Assembly (NCBI RefSeq): GCF_000515415.1
Contig: NZ_KI911783.1
Span: 1,788,392-1,852,391 of the forward strand
Reading direction: 5' to 3'
Length of the DNA stretch: 64,000 bases
DNA from: Bradyrhizobium sp. WSM1417
GTDB taxonomy: Bacteria > Pseudomonadota > Alphaproteobacteria > Rhizobiales > Xanthobacteraceae
Part shown: positions 48,141-56,015 of the stretch, piece after piece
Numbering within the stretch: the first letter of the stretch is position 1
How the letters are laid out: each line of letters begins with the position of its first letter
Program-made: the position numbers and the translations under genes
The notes under the pieces: generated by a model
The model's database searches: none
Told to the model about the DNA's origin: nothing
Seen by the model: only the letters and a program-made list of their open reading frames with translations

Positions 48141-49804
48141 CAGCTCAACGTGCTGATGTTCCCTGTTTTGGGACAGTTTTCTGGGAAAAGCTGCGGGCTG
48201 AAAAGGGCTGCGGCGTTCAAGTACGGGGTGTACTCGTAGGGCATCCGCTTGCGCGCCGGATGCACTATAATGCAGTTGAGCAGGTTGCGGAAAGCGACAC
48301 GAGTCTCGATCGCCTTCGGATTTGTCTTGAGCGCGGTGACCAGTCTCTTTGCCTCCGAACAATATCGGTCACCAAACCTCGGATGATCGAACGGGATCAC
48401 GTTTTCGCCACCGTTGCCGAGCAACCGCAGGCGCTCCTCGAGAGTTTCCCGCTCCGCGTCACATTCATCTATCCGCTTGACTAACTCATCCGGCTTGCGA
48501 CGGCTGTTCGCGATCGCATATGACAAGCGTTCGATCTCAGTGTTCAGCACATGGCACCGACGCTCTAGGTTAGAGCGTTCGCTGGTCTTTTGCGGATTTC
48601 TCTTCTGCTCCTCCTTCCAGGCACGCATCGCCTCTTCAATGGCTTTCGGAGAAAGCAATCTTACTTCCATTTTTTCCGCAACGTCCTTCAGTAGAACGTC
48701 CATATCAAAGCTGCGGGTATGCTCGCAGGTGCTTCGCTGATGCGCGTTGGCGCATGCGGCGCGTGGTCCACCATTCCGGGAGGACTGAGCGATTCGCATA
48801 TGGCCATAGCAAACGCCGCACCGAAGGACTCCTGCAAGCGGATGCTCGTTGTTGCGCGGGACCACGGGTCGGCGCCGCGGCTTGCCGGTAGGTCCGAACA
48901 GGTGGATAGCGCGCTCACTGCGAACCTTCTGCGCTCTCTCCCAGAGCGCTTGGGGAACGATCCGCAGCTCGGCGTTTTTGACGATGATGTGGCGTTCTTC
49001 AGGATTGCGGCGCTTCTGCTTCTTCTGCGTTTCCGGATTGAGAATTGTTGAGCGAACATTCCAATGTATTTCGCCGATATACAGTTCGTTGCCGACAATG
49101 CCGCGACCATGGCGGCCGCCAGTGATGCACTGATGATTCCAGGTGGTACGACCAGCCTTGTTCTTATGACGAGTGGCCCCAGGCGTGGGCACGCCTTCGC
49201 GGGTAAGATCGGCGGCGATATCTCGCGTTGAACGGCCCGACGTATACTCGATGAAGATACGGCGCACGATCTTCGCTTCGCTCTCATCGATCATCCGCTC
49301 GCCAGGCGCGCCCGGCCTTGGCCGATAACCATAGGCGTATGAGCCGGGAATTCTTCCGTTGCTGACAGCGTTATCGTGCCCGCGCCGAACCTTGTCGGCG
49401 AGCTGTGGCTTGTAGATCGTATTGTAGAGACTTGCGATGCTGATGTCAGTCGCCGTCGCATAAACGCCCTTCTGATCCATCAGCTCAACGCGGTTGAACT
49501 CAAACACCTGCTTGAGCCGCTGGATTGTGGCGGGATCGCGCGACAAGCGGTCGAAATGCTCGACGATGATCACGTCGAAGTCTTGCTTTCGCACACCTTC
49601 GAGCAAACGCTGATAGCCATCGCGCTTGTCTTCGGTAAGGCCAGATTTTGCAGCGTCGACAAATTCACCAACGACATCGAGGCTATTGCGTGCGGCGACC
49701 TTCCGGCAGAGTAATAGCTGACCGTCAATCGAGGTCACTTTTTGCATGTCGCTCGAGTAGCGAGCGTATATCGCGGCCCTCTTTTGTTGTGATCGTGTCG
49801 CCAT
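48101..49804 (-). CDS. Large serine recombinase (site-specific integrase)
   Basis: The 567-residue protein has the resolvase catalytic domain (about residues 8-150; serine 17 in AIYARYSSDMQ, DVIIVEHFDRLSRD), a recombinase domain (about 165-290), a zinc ribbon (CGVCYGHM ... CANAH ... C, about 345-390) and a coiled coil (about 410-460). These define the large serine integrases that insert elements at one attachment site. The last eight codons (SEKSVSS and the stop) are read in antisense through the ybgC fragment, so the C-terminus changes on excision. The start is ATG at 49804, which overlaps the small upstream gene. Confidence 0.93.
   Translation of the reverse strand: MATRSQQKRAAIYARYSSDMQKVTSIDGQLLLCRKVAARNSLDVVGEFVDAAKSGLTEDKRDGYQRLLEGVRKQDFDVIIVEHFDRLSRDPATIQRLKQVFEFNRVELMDQKGVYATATDISIASLYNTIYKPQLADKVRRGHDNAVSNGRIPGSYAYGYRPRPGAPGERMIDESEAKIVRRIFIEYTSGRSTRDIAADLTREGVPTPGATRHKNKAGRTTWNHQCITGGRHGRGIVGNELYIGEIHWNVRSTILNPETQKKQKRRNPEERHIIVKNAELRIVPQALWERAQKVRSERAIHLFGPTGKPRRRPVVPRNNEHPLAGVLRCGVCYGHMRIAQSSRNGGPRAACANAHQRSTCEHTRSFDMDVLLKDVAEKMEVRLLSPKAIEEAMRAWKEEQKRNPQKTSERSNLERRCHVLNTEIERLSYAIANSRRKPDELVKRIDECDAERETLEERLRLLGNGGENVIPFDHPRFGDRYCSEAKRLVTALKTNPKAIETRVAFRNLLNCIIVHPARKRMPYEYTPYLNAAALFSPQLFPENCPKTGNISTLSCYDNVQSEKSVSS
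48110..48125. other. Probable left attachment junction (attL) inside ybgC
   Basis: Similarity to ybgC ends in ACGGATTTCTC, just where a YbgC protein would continue with (S)GIVYHAN. The crossover therefore lies within a few bases of 48114-48122. The exact overlap dinucleotide cannot be read without the attR side. Confidence 0.7.
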
Positions 49805-49988
49805 CCCGTTCCCCTATCGACTGCCCCGAAACGCCTTGTTCATCCCGCGCAAGCTGCCGTCCAATGGCACGCGCCAGCTCAAGCCAAATTTCCTCATTGT
49901 TGGGATTGTCCCAACTTTGCAGGTGAGAAGGATCAAGCGGTCGCATGATCGCCTTTTGGCCCCGAGGCGAGTGGATTCGGATAGGCAT
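49725..49988 (-). CDS. Small protein preceding the serine recombinase
   Basis: The 87-residue protein contains AIMRPLDPSHLQSWDNPNNE and LELARAIGRQLARDE, a wording I recall from small genes that sit just upstream of recombinases in rhizobial islands. It overlaps the recombinase start by 80 bases in another frame, implying coupling. It may be a recombination accessory factor. ATG at 49988 is chosen, with ATG at 49946 as an alternative. Confidence 0.65.
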   Translation of the reverse strand: MPIRIHSPRGQKAIMRPLDPSHLQSWDNPNNEEIWLELARAIGRQLARDEQGVSGQSIGERDGDTITTKEGRDIRSLLERHAKSDLD

Positions 49989-50834
49989 TGCAGCCAAGCC
50001 TTCACAAGCTACCGTAAATTTCTACCGCGCGCTATGAATAGGCGGCTGGGATCACGTGCGGCGTTCGCATGCTCCGTTCGGAGGCTCGATCGAAGCCCCT
50101 GCATTCGGCTTTCGCCTGATGCGGATCGCCATCCGGCAGCAGCCTCAGTCGGCAAGCGCCATGACCTGACAAGAGTCACGACAGGGCGACGGATGACTTT
50201 TGCTCCCGCAGCTCTCATGGAAGTCTCAATTGGCAATGGCGAGTCTATTCATGTTGACTGTTGCAGTCGTGAATGAAAATGAGATTCTTCGAATGTAGGG
50301 CGCGAGCGCGTCGCTAGCGAAGCTAATCGTAAGCCGGAGGGAATTTGCTAAGCAAAGCGGAGTAGAAATACTTGTGTCTGAGGGTGCGAGACATCCGATT
50401 GATCCGGTTCATAGGCATGACGATCCGTTTTCGCAGTCATTACACGACGAACGTCATTGAATGGGACGCAAGGCATGTCGGAGTCGCACCGACCCACTGG
50501 CCTGCGACTCTGGGACCGGATGGATCTAACTGCTCGCGCGCCTGCGACTGCGAATCCTCTGCCAACTCCTGGCAACCATCGGAGCGGTCATCTGCACCGC
50601 TGCGGGAGACGACGCCAAAGCAGCTGACTGCTATTGGACCTGCCCTAACATTCCAAATATCATATCGAACAACGTACCAGCACTGCGGGCGAGAACCCCT
50701 TCGGCGCTTGCCCGCCCGATGCGCACAGCGCGAACGAGAGGGCGCTGCAATGCCCAAGATTTTGATGATTGCTTGGAAAAGAGCGTCCGTGCCGGAGAAC
50801 GAGTTCTCAAAAACCCAACAAGGGGAATCGCACT
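49989..50834. other. Leader region before the spare ybgC, no gene supported
   Basis: About 850 bases. Open frames of 75-165 codons exist on both strands but overlap each other and match no family. The region must contain the recombinase promoter and a promoter for the spare ybgC. Confidence 0.5.
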
Positions 50835-51278
50835 GTGACAGCCTCTCTTGACGGCGAAATTCGCGATGGACGCCATCACATGCAGGTCCGCGTCTATTTC
50901 GAAGATACGGATTCCGGCCAAATTGTGTATCACGCAAATTTTTTACGCTTCATGGAACGCGGCAGGACGAATTACTTGCGCCTGCTCGGAACCAGTCAGC
51001 ACGCGCTGCTGCAAGAGGCGCGGAACGATGCGCCCGGCTTTGCCTTTGTCGTCCGGTCGATGACAATCGATTTTCTAAGGCCGGCAGTCTTGGACGACGT
51101 GCTTGACGTCGTTACTCTCCCGCAAGAGGTGAGAGGCGCGTCAATTACCTTACTGCAGGAATGCAGGCGCGCAGAGGATCTCTTGGTCACGGCGCGTGTA
51201 CGTGTGGCGTTTATCTCATGCGGAAAAGCGCAGCGTATCCCGAACGCGCTGCGGCTTGCTATAGAAGGGCATAAATGA
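50835..51278 (+). CDS. ybgC: YbgC-type acyl-CoA thioesterase carried by the element
   Basis: The 147-residue hot-dog-fold protein has the family motif YFEDTDSGQIVYHANFLRFMERGR with the catalytic aspartate in DTDSG. It is full length and intact. Family members hydrolyse acyl-CoA and are linked to the Tol-Pal envelope system. It begins at the same GTG codon as the broken chromosomal copy, with AAGGGG about 9 bases upstream. Codon choice is less GC-rich than in the chromosomal fragment, so it was acquired from a diverged source. It could restore the function lost by insertion. Confidence 0.9.
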   Translation: MTASLDGEIRDGRHHMQVRVYFEDTDSGQIVYHANFLRFMERGRTNYLRLLGTSQHALLQEARNDAPGFAFVVRSMTIDFLRPAVLDDVLDVVTLPQEVRGASITLLQECRRAEDLLVTARVRVAFISCGKAQRIPNALRLAIEGHK

Positions 51279-51432
51279 AATCTGCTCGTAATTCAAGCCT
51301 TGGCCGTCCGGCGACAAACGAAGAGGTGCGTCGCGCCGCGGATCGGAGGCGCATAACTCCTCTGCGCTGTAGCGTGCAAATCGGACAGACCGGATGCGCT
51401 GTGGGCAAGCTCGCAGCACGCCGTGCCCGTGC

Positions 51433-51555
51433 TCACTTGGCCCCGTGTGCAAAGAAAAGACGAAGGTCGGCGTGAAGGCGCGCCAGCGCCCGGGCCTTTC
51501 CAAACGTCTGGATGCCGCGCTCGCCGTGGATGAATTTGGCAGCACCGGTGGTCAT
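51433..51555 (-). CDS. Possible 40-residue protein or fragment
   Basis: The minus strand reads TTGAAKFIHGERGIQTFGKA followed by RALARLHADLRLFFAHGAK and a stop. The composition is protein-like, unlike the overlapping frames, but there is no clear ribosome site and no family match. It may be the tail of a lost gene. Confidence 0.35.
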   Translation of the reverse strand: MTTGAAKFIHGERGIQTFGKARALARLHADLRLFFAHGAK

Positions 51556-51747
51556 ACCCGCGCCAGCACCGCATTAATGCGTGCTTGAACTTCGGGCACA
51601 TAACGAATCTCTCCGGCATCAAATCGCCGGCAAAACTTACATCTGAGCGAGTTCACGCATCGGACCAGCGGATAGGGTCAACTGATGGAGAGTTGCGCCT
51701 TAATGTAGCTGTGCTAGTACGCCCACTTTCGAATCGAGGAGCTAAGA

Positions 51748-51948
51748 GTGGCGAAGAAGGCAAAGAAGACGGCTACGAAGAAGAAACCTGTGCGTCGTGA
51801 ATACACGAAGGCTGACGAGAAGGAGCTGCGCGCTCATTCGAAAGCGAAGACTCCGGTTGCGAAAATCGCGAAGCTCACAAAGCGCTCCGAAGGCTCACTC
51901 CGTCAAAAGGCGGTCAAGCTTGGAATCCGACTCGGTCACCAGCGCTAG
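51748..51948 (+). CDS. Small lysine-rich DNA-binding-like protein
   Basis: The 66-residue protein has a basic N-terminus (KKAKKTATKKKPVRREYTKA) and a helical domain with VAKIAKLTKRSEGSLRQKAV, which resembles a SANT/homeodomain-like fold. Very similar small proteins are common in Bradyrhizobium. The start is GTG at 51748, with GAGGAG about 7 bases upstream. Confidence 0.75.
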   Translation: MAKKAKKTATKKKPVRREYTKADEKELRAHSKAKTPVAKIAKLTKRSEGSLRQKAVKLGIRLGHQR

Positions 51949-51952
51949 AAGG

Positions 51953-52399
51953 CGGCATCATGATCGTGCTGCACGCCAGGTCGCTGCCTGATAATCCCTA
52001 CGACGGTCATACCCTGCGTGACGTCATCGACCGCACCGAGGCACTCACCGGCTGTCCGATCGAGCGGGCCTATGTCGATAAGGGATATCGCGGCCACGAC
52101 ACGCAAAATCCCCGTCGTGTCTTCATTTCGGGCCAGAAGCGCGGCGTGTTCGGCGCCATCAAGCGCGAGCTCCGGCGCCGCTCCGCCATCGAGCCCATCA
52201 TCGGACATCTGAAGGCCGAAGGTCACCTTGGCCGCTGCTATCTCAAAGGCCGCGCCGGCGACGCCGCCAACGTCGTGCTCTCAGCAGTCGGCCACAACTT
52301 CCGCCGGTCCTCGCCTGGCTCAGAGAACTCTTGTGCCTCTTCCTGATCCAGCTATCGCATACGCTTGACCGTCCACTCCCGCTCGATACGGCTTCTTAA
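51953..52399 (+). pseudogene. IS5-family transposase remnant (C-terminal part, frameshifted)
   Basis: Open reading gives LPDNPYDGHTLRDVIDRTEA, AYVDKGYRGHD, RRSAIEPIIGHLKAEGHLGR and the family tail. At about 52305 the frame shifts by one, after which LAWLRELLCLFLIQLSH continues to a stop at 52397. The 5' half of the transposase is missing. The insertion abuts the subtilase-like fragment that follows. Confidence 0.85.
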
Positions 52400-52400
52400 C

Positions 52401-52722
52401 GGACGACTACCTACGACCGCGACGAGGACTACGACGAGGACCACGCAGGAGAGACAGGATTTTGGGAGCTGGGCACCGGAAAGCCGACAAACGGCTCTAT
52501 CCATTCGAACACTCGGCACGGAAGTGCGGCTGAACTGGCGCGTCGCGGACACATCGCCATCCATCCGACTGTGGGTTGGTGCGCACGCGAAAAAAGGAAG
52601 GGCGCTATGGCAAATCGGTCCGCTATTCCTTGATTGTCTCGATTTACACGCCTCAGCAGGAAATAGACATCTATACGCCTGTTGCCGTGCAGGTGGGTAT
52701 TGAAGTTCCAATTGAGATCTAG
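52401..52722 (+). pseudogene. Frameshifted C-terminal remnant, possibly of an S8 (subtilisin-like) peptidase
   Basis: One frame reads TYDRDEDYDEDHAGETGFWE then GTGKPTNGSIHSNTRHG and AAELARRGHIAIHPTVGWC. After about 52590 the next frame reads GRYGKSVRYSLIVSIYTPQQ and ends VGIEVPIEI. Together these resemble the C-terminal part of S8 peptidases paired with AAA ATPases in some genomic islands, as far as I recall. The catalytic part is missing, truncated where the IS5 relic begins. Confidence 0.45.
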
Positions 52723-53451
52723 CCTATCGGCGCGGTATGCCCCAACGCGACGGCATGTTTACGCTGGCTTGGAGTAAGAGCGCGCCAGAAATAATGTACC
52801 TTGTTTGTCTCCATGGCAGCCAGATCGTCCATGTACCGCTTCTTTGTTAGCGTGACGTTGAAGAACGAAGGGGCGTGGTCGATACGGTTCCTGCGCAATC
52901 GCCAAAACACGACAAAGGCTTGCTTCCCGGGGTCAGTTTCTTGTTGGTTCGATAATACTCCAGCGCACCGGTAAGGATTTGCGAGTTCTCCGCCCGAGCC
53001 AGTCTCTCCAGCGCTCGGATGCAGGAATCCAACCGCATCTTCTGAACAAGCCTGTCGAGTTGCCGTTTGGCGTCCGCCGGCGTTAACCGACGGCCATTCT
53101 CGTAGACGGCAACGTTAAACTGAAGAATGCAGTGCGAGCCGACATCAAGGCTATGGTTGGTGAAGCCGTTTTGAATCTCGAAATGATATCTCAGGCCTTC
53201 CTGCCCGCAGAGGCCGCAAGTTTCGCAATCTCGTCATGGTCATGAGTCAGACCCGTGAAGCGCCATTCAGCGAAAGCTTTCGGCAATGTGTCCGCGATGG
53301 AGAGCGGAAGCATACTCTCCCTGACCCTTCTGGTGTATGTCTCCATTTTCGCAAGACCCCCATATCGAATTGCTGCGCTTACAAATTGTTCTTTCCACTG
53401 AGAATTTCTTACGGTCGCAATACGAGCGGGGCCACCTGGCAGCATACCCAA
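52719..53451 (-). pseudogene. CxxC-type hypothetical protein broken by two frameshifts
   Basis: Joining three frames restores a protein of about 200 residues: KAFAEWRFTGLTHDHDEIA, then ETCGLCGQEGLRYHFEIQNG with a zinc-type CxxC, VGSHCILQFNVAVYENGRRL, MRLDSCIRALERLARAENSQ, and after the second shift FVVFWRLRRNRIDHAPSFFN to a stop at 52719. The shifts lie near 53218 and in the CCCCGGG run near 52930. It resembles a rhizobial hypothetical protein family. The likely original start is ATG at 53313 or 53346. Confidence 0.65.
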
Positions 53452-53505
53452 AATGTCACTCTAGCGATAGCATCTGCGGCTCCCAACGCTATTTCATGGG
53501 TGACA

Positions 53506-53523
53506 ATCAGCTAATTAGCTGAT
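53506..53523. promoter_or_regulatory. Perfect 18-bp palindrome, likely operator
   Basis: ATCAGCTAATTAGCTGAT is a perfect inverted repeat 33 bases before the HTH regulator gene. Position and symmetry suit autoregulation by the XRE-type protein encoded next. Confidence 0.7.
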
Positions 53524-53555
53524 AAGCTTCCAAAAAATCGAAGAGGTTCTATAGT

Positions 53556-53885
53556 ATGGGTCTAGATATGTCGTCCTTTGGACGTGCCATTGCCTCCGCG
53601 CGCAAGGGGAAGGGCATGAGCCAAAAGGAACTCGCCACTAAGATCGTGAAGGAGGATGGCGAGGCGATAACGCCGCAGTACTTGAACGACATCGAACACG
53701 ATCGCAGAAGCCCGTCCTCGGACCATTTGGTGGGCGAGTTTGCAAAGGTTCTAAAAATGGATCCGCTTGCCTTGTACGGCGTGATCGGGATGCTGCCGGA
53801 GCAGGACAGAAAACTGGTAAGAAAATCGACACCGGACCAGATCAATCAGGCGTTTGTCGCCTTTCGAAAGAAACTGAAGGAATAG
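53556..53885 (+). CDS. XRE-family helix-turn-helix regulator
   Basis: The 109-residue protein has a Cro/C1-type HTH (about residues 9-70, IASARKGKGMSQKELATKI and ITPQYLNDIEHDRRSPSSDH) and a short C-terminal tail. It is followed after 5 bases by an ImmA/IrrE-type metallopeptidase gene, the usual repressor-antirepressor pairing of mobile elements. AGAGG lies upstream of the ATG at 53556, and ATG at 53568 is an alternative start. It probably represses itself and perhaps the ubiquitin-like operon downstream. Confidence 0.88.
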   Translation: MGLDMSSFGRAIASARKGKGMSQKELATKIVKEDGEAITPQYLNDIEHDRRSPSSDHLVGEFAKVLKMDPLALYGVIGMLPEQDRKLVRKSTPDQINQAFVAFRKKLKE

Positions 53886-53890
53886 GCAGC

Positions 53891-54595
53891 TTGAGGTACG
53901 TCCGCGACACGATGCATGGTTTTCGGGAGAGGCCTCATTACGAGCCCGCCGAACTTGATACCATGTTTGAAAAGCTCGTGGCGGACCACCTGCGGAGCAA
54001 GCACGGCAAGGTCGAGTTTCCTATTTCGACTGACGATATCACGACCTTGATTGAGCGGGACGTTACGGATCTGGACCAATATGCGGACCTGACCATGTAT
54101 GGCGCCGGCGTTGAAGGCGTCACCGAGTTTGCCCGCGCTGGAAAGCCAAGGGTCTCGATTTCCAATGACGTCCACAGGTTCGAGAACCGGCTGCGGACCA
54201 CCCTCACCCACGAATATGGGCATGTGATCCTGCACGCCTACCTGTTTGGGCTGGAGCAGCGCCAGCTACCGGTGGATGGCAAGCGGAAGCCCAACGCTAT
54301 CTATTGCAAGCGGGACACAATGATTTCCGCGAGCAAGACTGACTGGATGGAATGGCAGGCAGGATACGTTTCCGGGGCAGCGCTGATGCCGAAATCCTAC
54401 CTCCAGAAGATTGTTGCTGGCGTTCAGCACGCACGCAACATCTACGGCGCGTGCGAGCCTGGCGGTGCCAATGGTGAAGCGCTGATTCAGGCTGTCGTGA
54501 GTGAGTTCGCCGTCTCTCGGGAGGCGGCAACGGTTCGTCTGAAGATCCTTGGCCACCTCGGTCGGGAGCAGGCAATCGGCAATCTGTTCACCTGA
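53891..54595 (+). CDS. ImmA/IrrE family metallopeptidase
   Basis: The 234-residue protein has the zinc motif THEYGHVILH (histidines 107 and 111, glutamate 108) and the downstream EWQAGYVSGAALMPKSYL, which supplies the third ligand (about residue 154). Such proteases cut XRE-type repressors in response to DNA damage or phage signals. The start is TTG at 53891 after AAGGA, and ATG at 53912 is possible. It lies 118 bases before the ubiquitin-like gene and is presumably the switch for it. Confidence 0.88.
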   Translation: MRYVRDTMHGFRERPHYEPAELDTMFEKLVADHLRSKHGKVEFPISTDDITTLIERDVTDLDQYADLTMYGAGVEGVTEFARAGKPRVSISNDVHRFENRLRTTLTHEYGHVILHAYLFGLEQRQLPVDGKRKPNAIYCKRDTMISASKTDWMEWQAGYVSGAALMPKSYLQKIVAGVQHARNIYGACEPGGANGEALIQAVVSEFAVSREAATVRLKILGHLGREQAIGNLFT

Positions 54596-54638
54596 TCAAT
54601 GCGTTAGCTACCATTGACTCTCCTGCAGGCCGGCTTAT

Positions 54639-54658
54639 GATACGTCAATAAGCGTATC
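54639..54658. promoter_or_regulatory. Inverted repeat upstream of the Ubl operon
   Basis: GATACG (54639-54644) and CGTATC (54653-54658) with an 8-base spacer, just before the predicted -35. It is a candidate binding site for the upstream regulator, though it does not match the 18-bp palindrome. Confidence 0.45.
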
Positions 54659-54664
54659 CGCTGA

Positions 54665-54695
54665 TTGACGCGCGAGACAACGCGGGACGTATAAA
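54665..54695 (+). promoter_or_regulatory. Predicted sigma-70 promoter of the Ubl operon
   Basis: TTGACG (54665-54670) and TATAAA (54690-54695) with a 19-base spacer, slightly long. GGAGA at 54701-54705 precedes the ATG at 54714. Confidence 0.5.
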
Positions 54696-54713
54696 CTGGA
54701 TGGAGAATCAGTC

Positions 54714-55040
54714 ATGAGCGGCAACGAGGACAACACTTCCGGCCATGGGGGCGGGAATTCCGGTGGCGGAAACGCCGGAGGCGGAGGCAATCCCGGCGGC
54801 TCCGGAAACCCGGGTCACGGCGGTCCCAACGTCCACATCGAGGTTGATGGGCACAACAAGTCGGTACGGGAGGGCGACTGGCTCGTTAGCGACCTCAAGG
54901 ATAAAGTTGGTGTCGACCCCGCCAAGGTGCTGGCGGAGATTACTCCGACAGGGCTCGTCGATCTTGATGACCAGGCTCGCATCGACGTGAAGGAAGGCAT
55001 GCGCTTCATGAGTCATGCGCGTAAGGGCGGTTCATCATGA
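54714..55040 (+). CDS. Ubiquitin-like modifier with glycine-rich N-terminus
   Basis: The 108-residue protein has a flexible N-terminal half (about residues 8-38, nearly all Gly/Asn/Ser/Pro), then a beta-grasp-like domain (about 39-103, VHIEVDGHNKSVREGDWLV, SDLKDKVGVDPA, LVDLDDQARIDVKEGMRFM) and a C-terminal KGGSS. The di-glycine followed by two residues resembles an immature ubiquitin precursor, to be trimmed by the JAMM protease encoded two genes on. It is the first gene of a four-gene operon with E2, JAMM and E1 genes, which is the main evidence for its role. It overlaps the E2 gene by four bases. Confidence 0.82.
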   Translation: MSGNEDNTSGHGGGNSGGGNAGGGGNPGGSGNPGHGGPNVHIEVDGHNKSVREGDWLVSDLKDKVGVDPAKVLAEITPTGLVDLDDQARIDVKEGMRFMSHARKGGSS

Positions 55041-55411
55041 GCACCGGGTCGACCAATGACGGCCTCGATGAAAGTCTCCGGCCCATCGCGCAGCTGTGCG
55101 ATGGGGTGGTGTCTTTCCAAACCGAGGGATGGCGAAAGTTGATCTATATGGAGAAGCTTCGCTTCAGGGTCGGTTCAAGCAGTCACGTCATGGATGCGAT
55201 CCTCTGCCTCAACCACGACAACCCCGCATATCCCACGAAGCTTTATCTGGCCGCGAACGTGGGCGGCGAAGGCCTGAACTGGAACGAGCAGGCGTACCTG
55301 CTCGGCCGCAACTGGCCGACCTTTTCCTGGAAGGACGTGCCGGCAGACCAGCCATATGTCGATATTCTTGCCGCGCATCTCTCAGCGCTGAGCAAGGGAA
55401 AGGCAGCCTAG
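55037..55411 (+). CDS. E2-like conjugating protein lacking the canonical cysteine
   Basis: The 124-residue protein follows an E2-fold order: a beta meander with YMEKLRFRVGSSSH, the YP in NPAYPTKLYLAANV (residues about 62-75), then GGEGLNWNEQAYLLGRNWPT and the C-terminal helix. In a standard E2 the catalytic cysteine lies about eight residues before the tryptophan at 93. Here that span (80-92) has none, and the only cysteines are at 21 and 57. It is assigned mainly by operon position between a Ubl and a JAMM gene. It may use another residue or act as a scaffold. Confidence 0.7.
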   Translation: MSTGSTNDGLDESLRPIAQLCDGVVSFQTEGWRKLIYMEKLRFRVGSSSHVMDAILCLNHDNPAYPTKLYLAANVGGEGLNWNEQAYLLGRNWPTFSWKDVPADQPYVDILAAHLSALSKGKAA

Positions 55412-55412
55412 C

Positions 55413-56015
55413 ATGTGGCGGCTTCTCTCCGGCCTATTCGGTCGTTCATCCCCGTCGCCTGCAGACCAAAGGCAGGTTGAACGTCGCGCATACGCGACAT
55501 TTCGGTCCACGAGCTCGTTTATTCAGGAGGTAAGGCGCGATCTATCCCGGCCCCATGCATTCGCGCATGAGCGGGTCGGCTTCATTACCGTGCGCGCGGC
55601 GTCCGGTGCGGATGGCCTGGTTTTGCTCGCGGAGAACTATTATCCGGTCGCTGATGACGAGTATGTGCGCGACAATACTGTCGGCGCGATGATCGGCCAG
55701 GAAGCACTCCGCAAGGCGCTAGAGCTGGCGCTCTTGCAAGGCATCGGCGTCTTCCATGTGCATATGCACTTCCCTTCGGCGCGGTTGTGGTTCAGCGCCA
55801 CCGATCTGCGCGAACAAGCCAAGTTCGTGCCTGACTTCTTTAAAGTTTGCCCGCAGATGCCGCATGGCGCAGTCGTTCTCAACGACAAGACTGTCGCCGG
55901 ACGCATATGGACTGCCCCCACCCAAGTGAAGAACATCGATGAGTTCAACATTGTTGGCACGCGCTCAACTGTGGGGCGCGCCGCGGCCGATGGCAGCACA
56001 GATTTGTTCGCATGA
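55413..56015 (+). CDS. JAMM (JAB/MPN) metalloprotease, predicted deubiquitinase-like
   Basis: The 200-residue protein has the JAMM metal set: glutamate 53 in AHERVGFITV, HVHMH at 115-119, and SATD (serine 128, aspartate 131) slightly further away than in the textbook motif. It would remove the two residues after the GlyGly of the Ubl, remove Ubl from targets, or both. It starts 1 base after the E2 stop and overlaps the E1 gene by four bases (ATGA). Confidence 0.82.
   Translation: MWRLLSGLFGRSSPSPADQRQVERRAYATFRSTSSFIQEVRRDLSRPHAFAHERVGFITVRAASGADGLVLLAENYYPVADDEYVRDNTVGAMIGQEALRKALELALLQGIGVFHVHMHFPSARLWFSATDLREQAKFVPDFFKVCPQMPHGAVVLNDKTVAGRIWTAPTQVKNIDEFNIVGTRSTVGRAAADGSTDLFA

Noticed and set aside
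50372..50937. Overlapping frames of 159-165 codons upstream of the spare ybgC
   Set aside because: Both strands are open, neither has a ribosome site or family match, and composition looks random.
51275..51475. 66-codon frame overlapping the spare ybgC stop by four bases
   Set aside because: The ATGA overlap is suggestive, but the sequence is Arg/Ala-rich with no match, and a more protein-like frame lies on the other strand.
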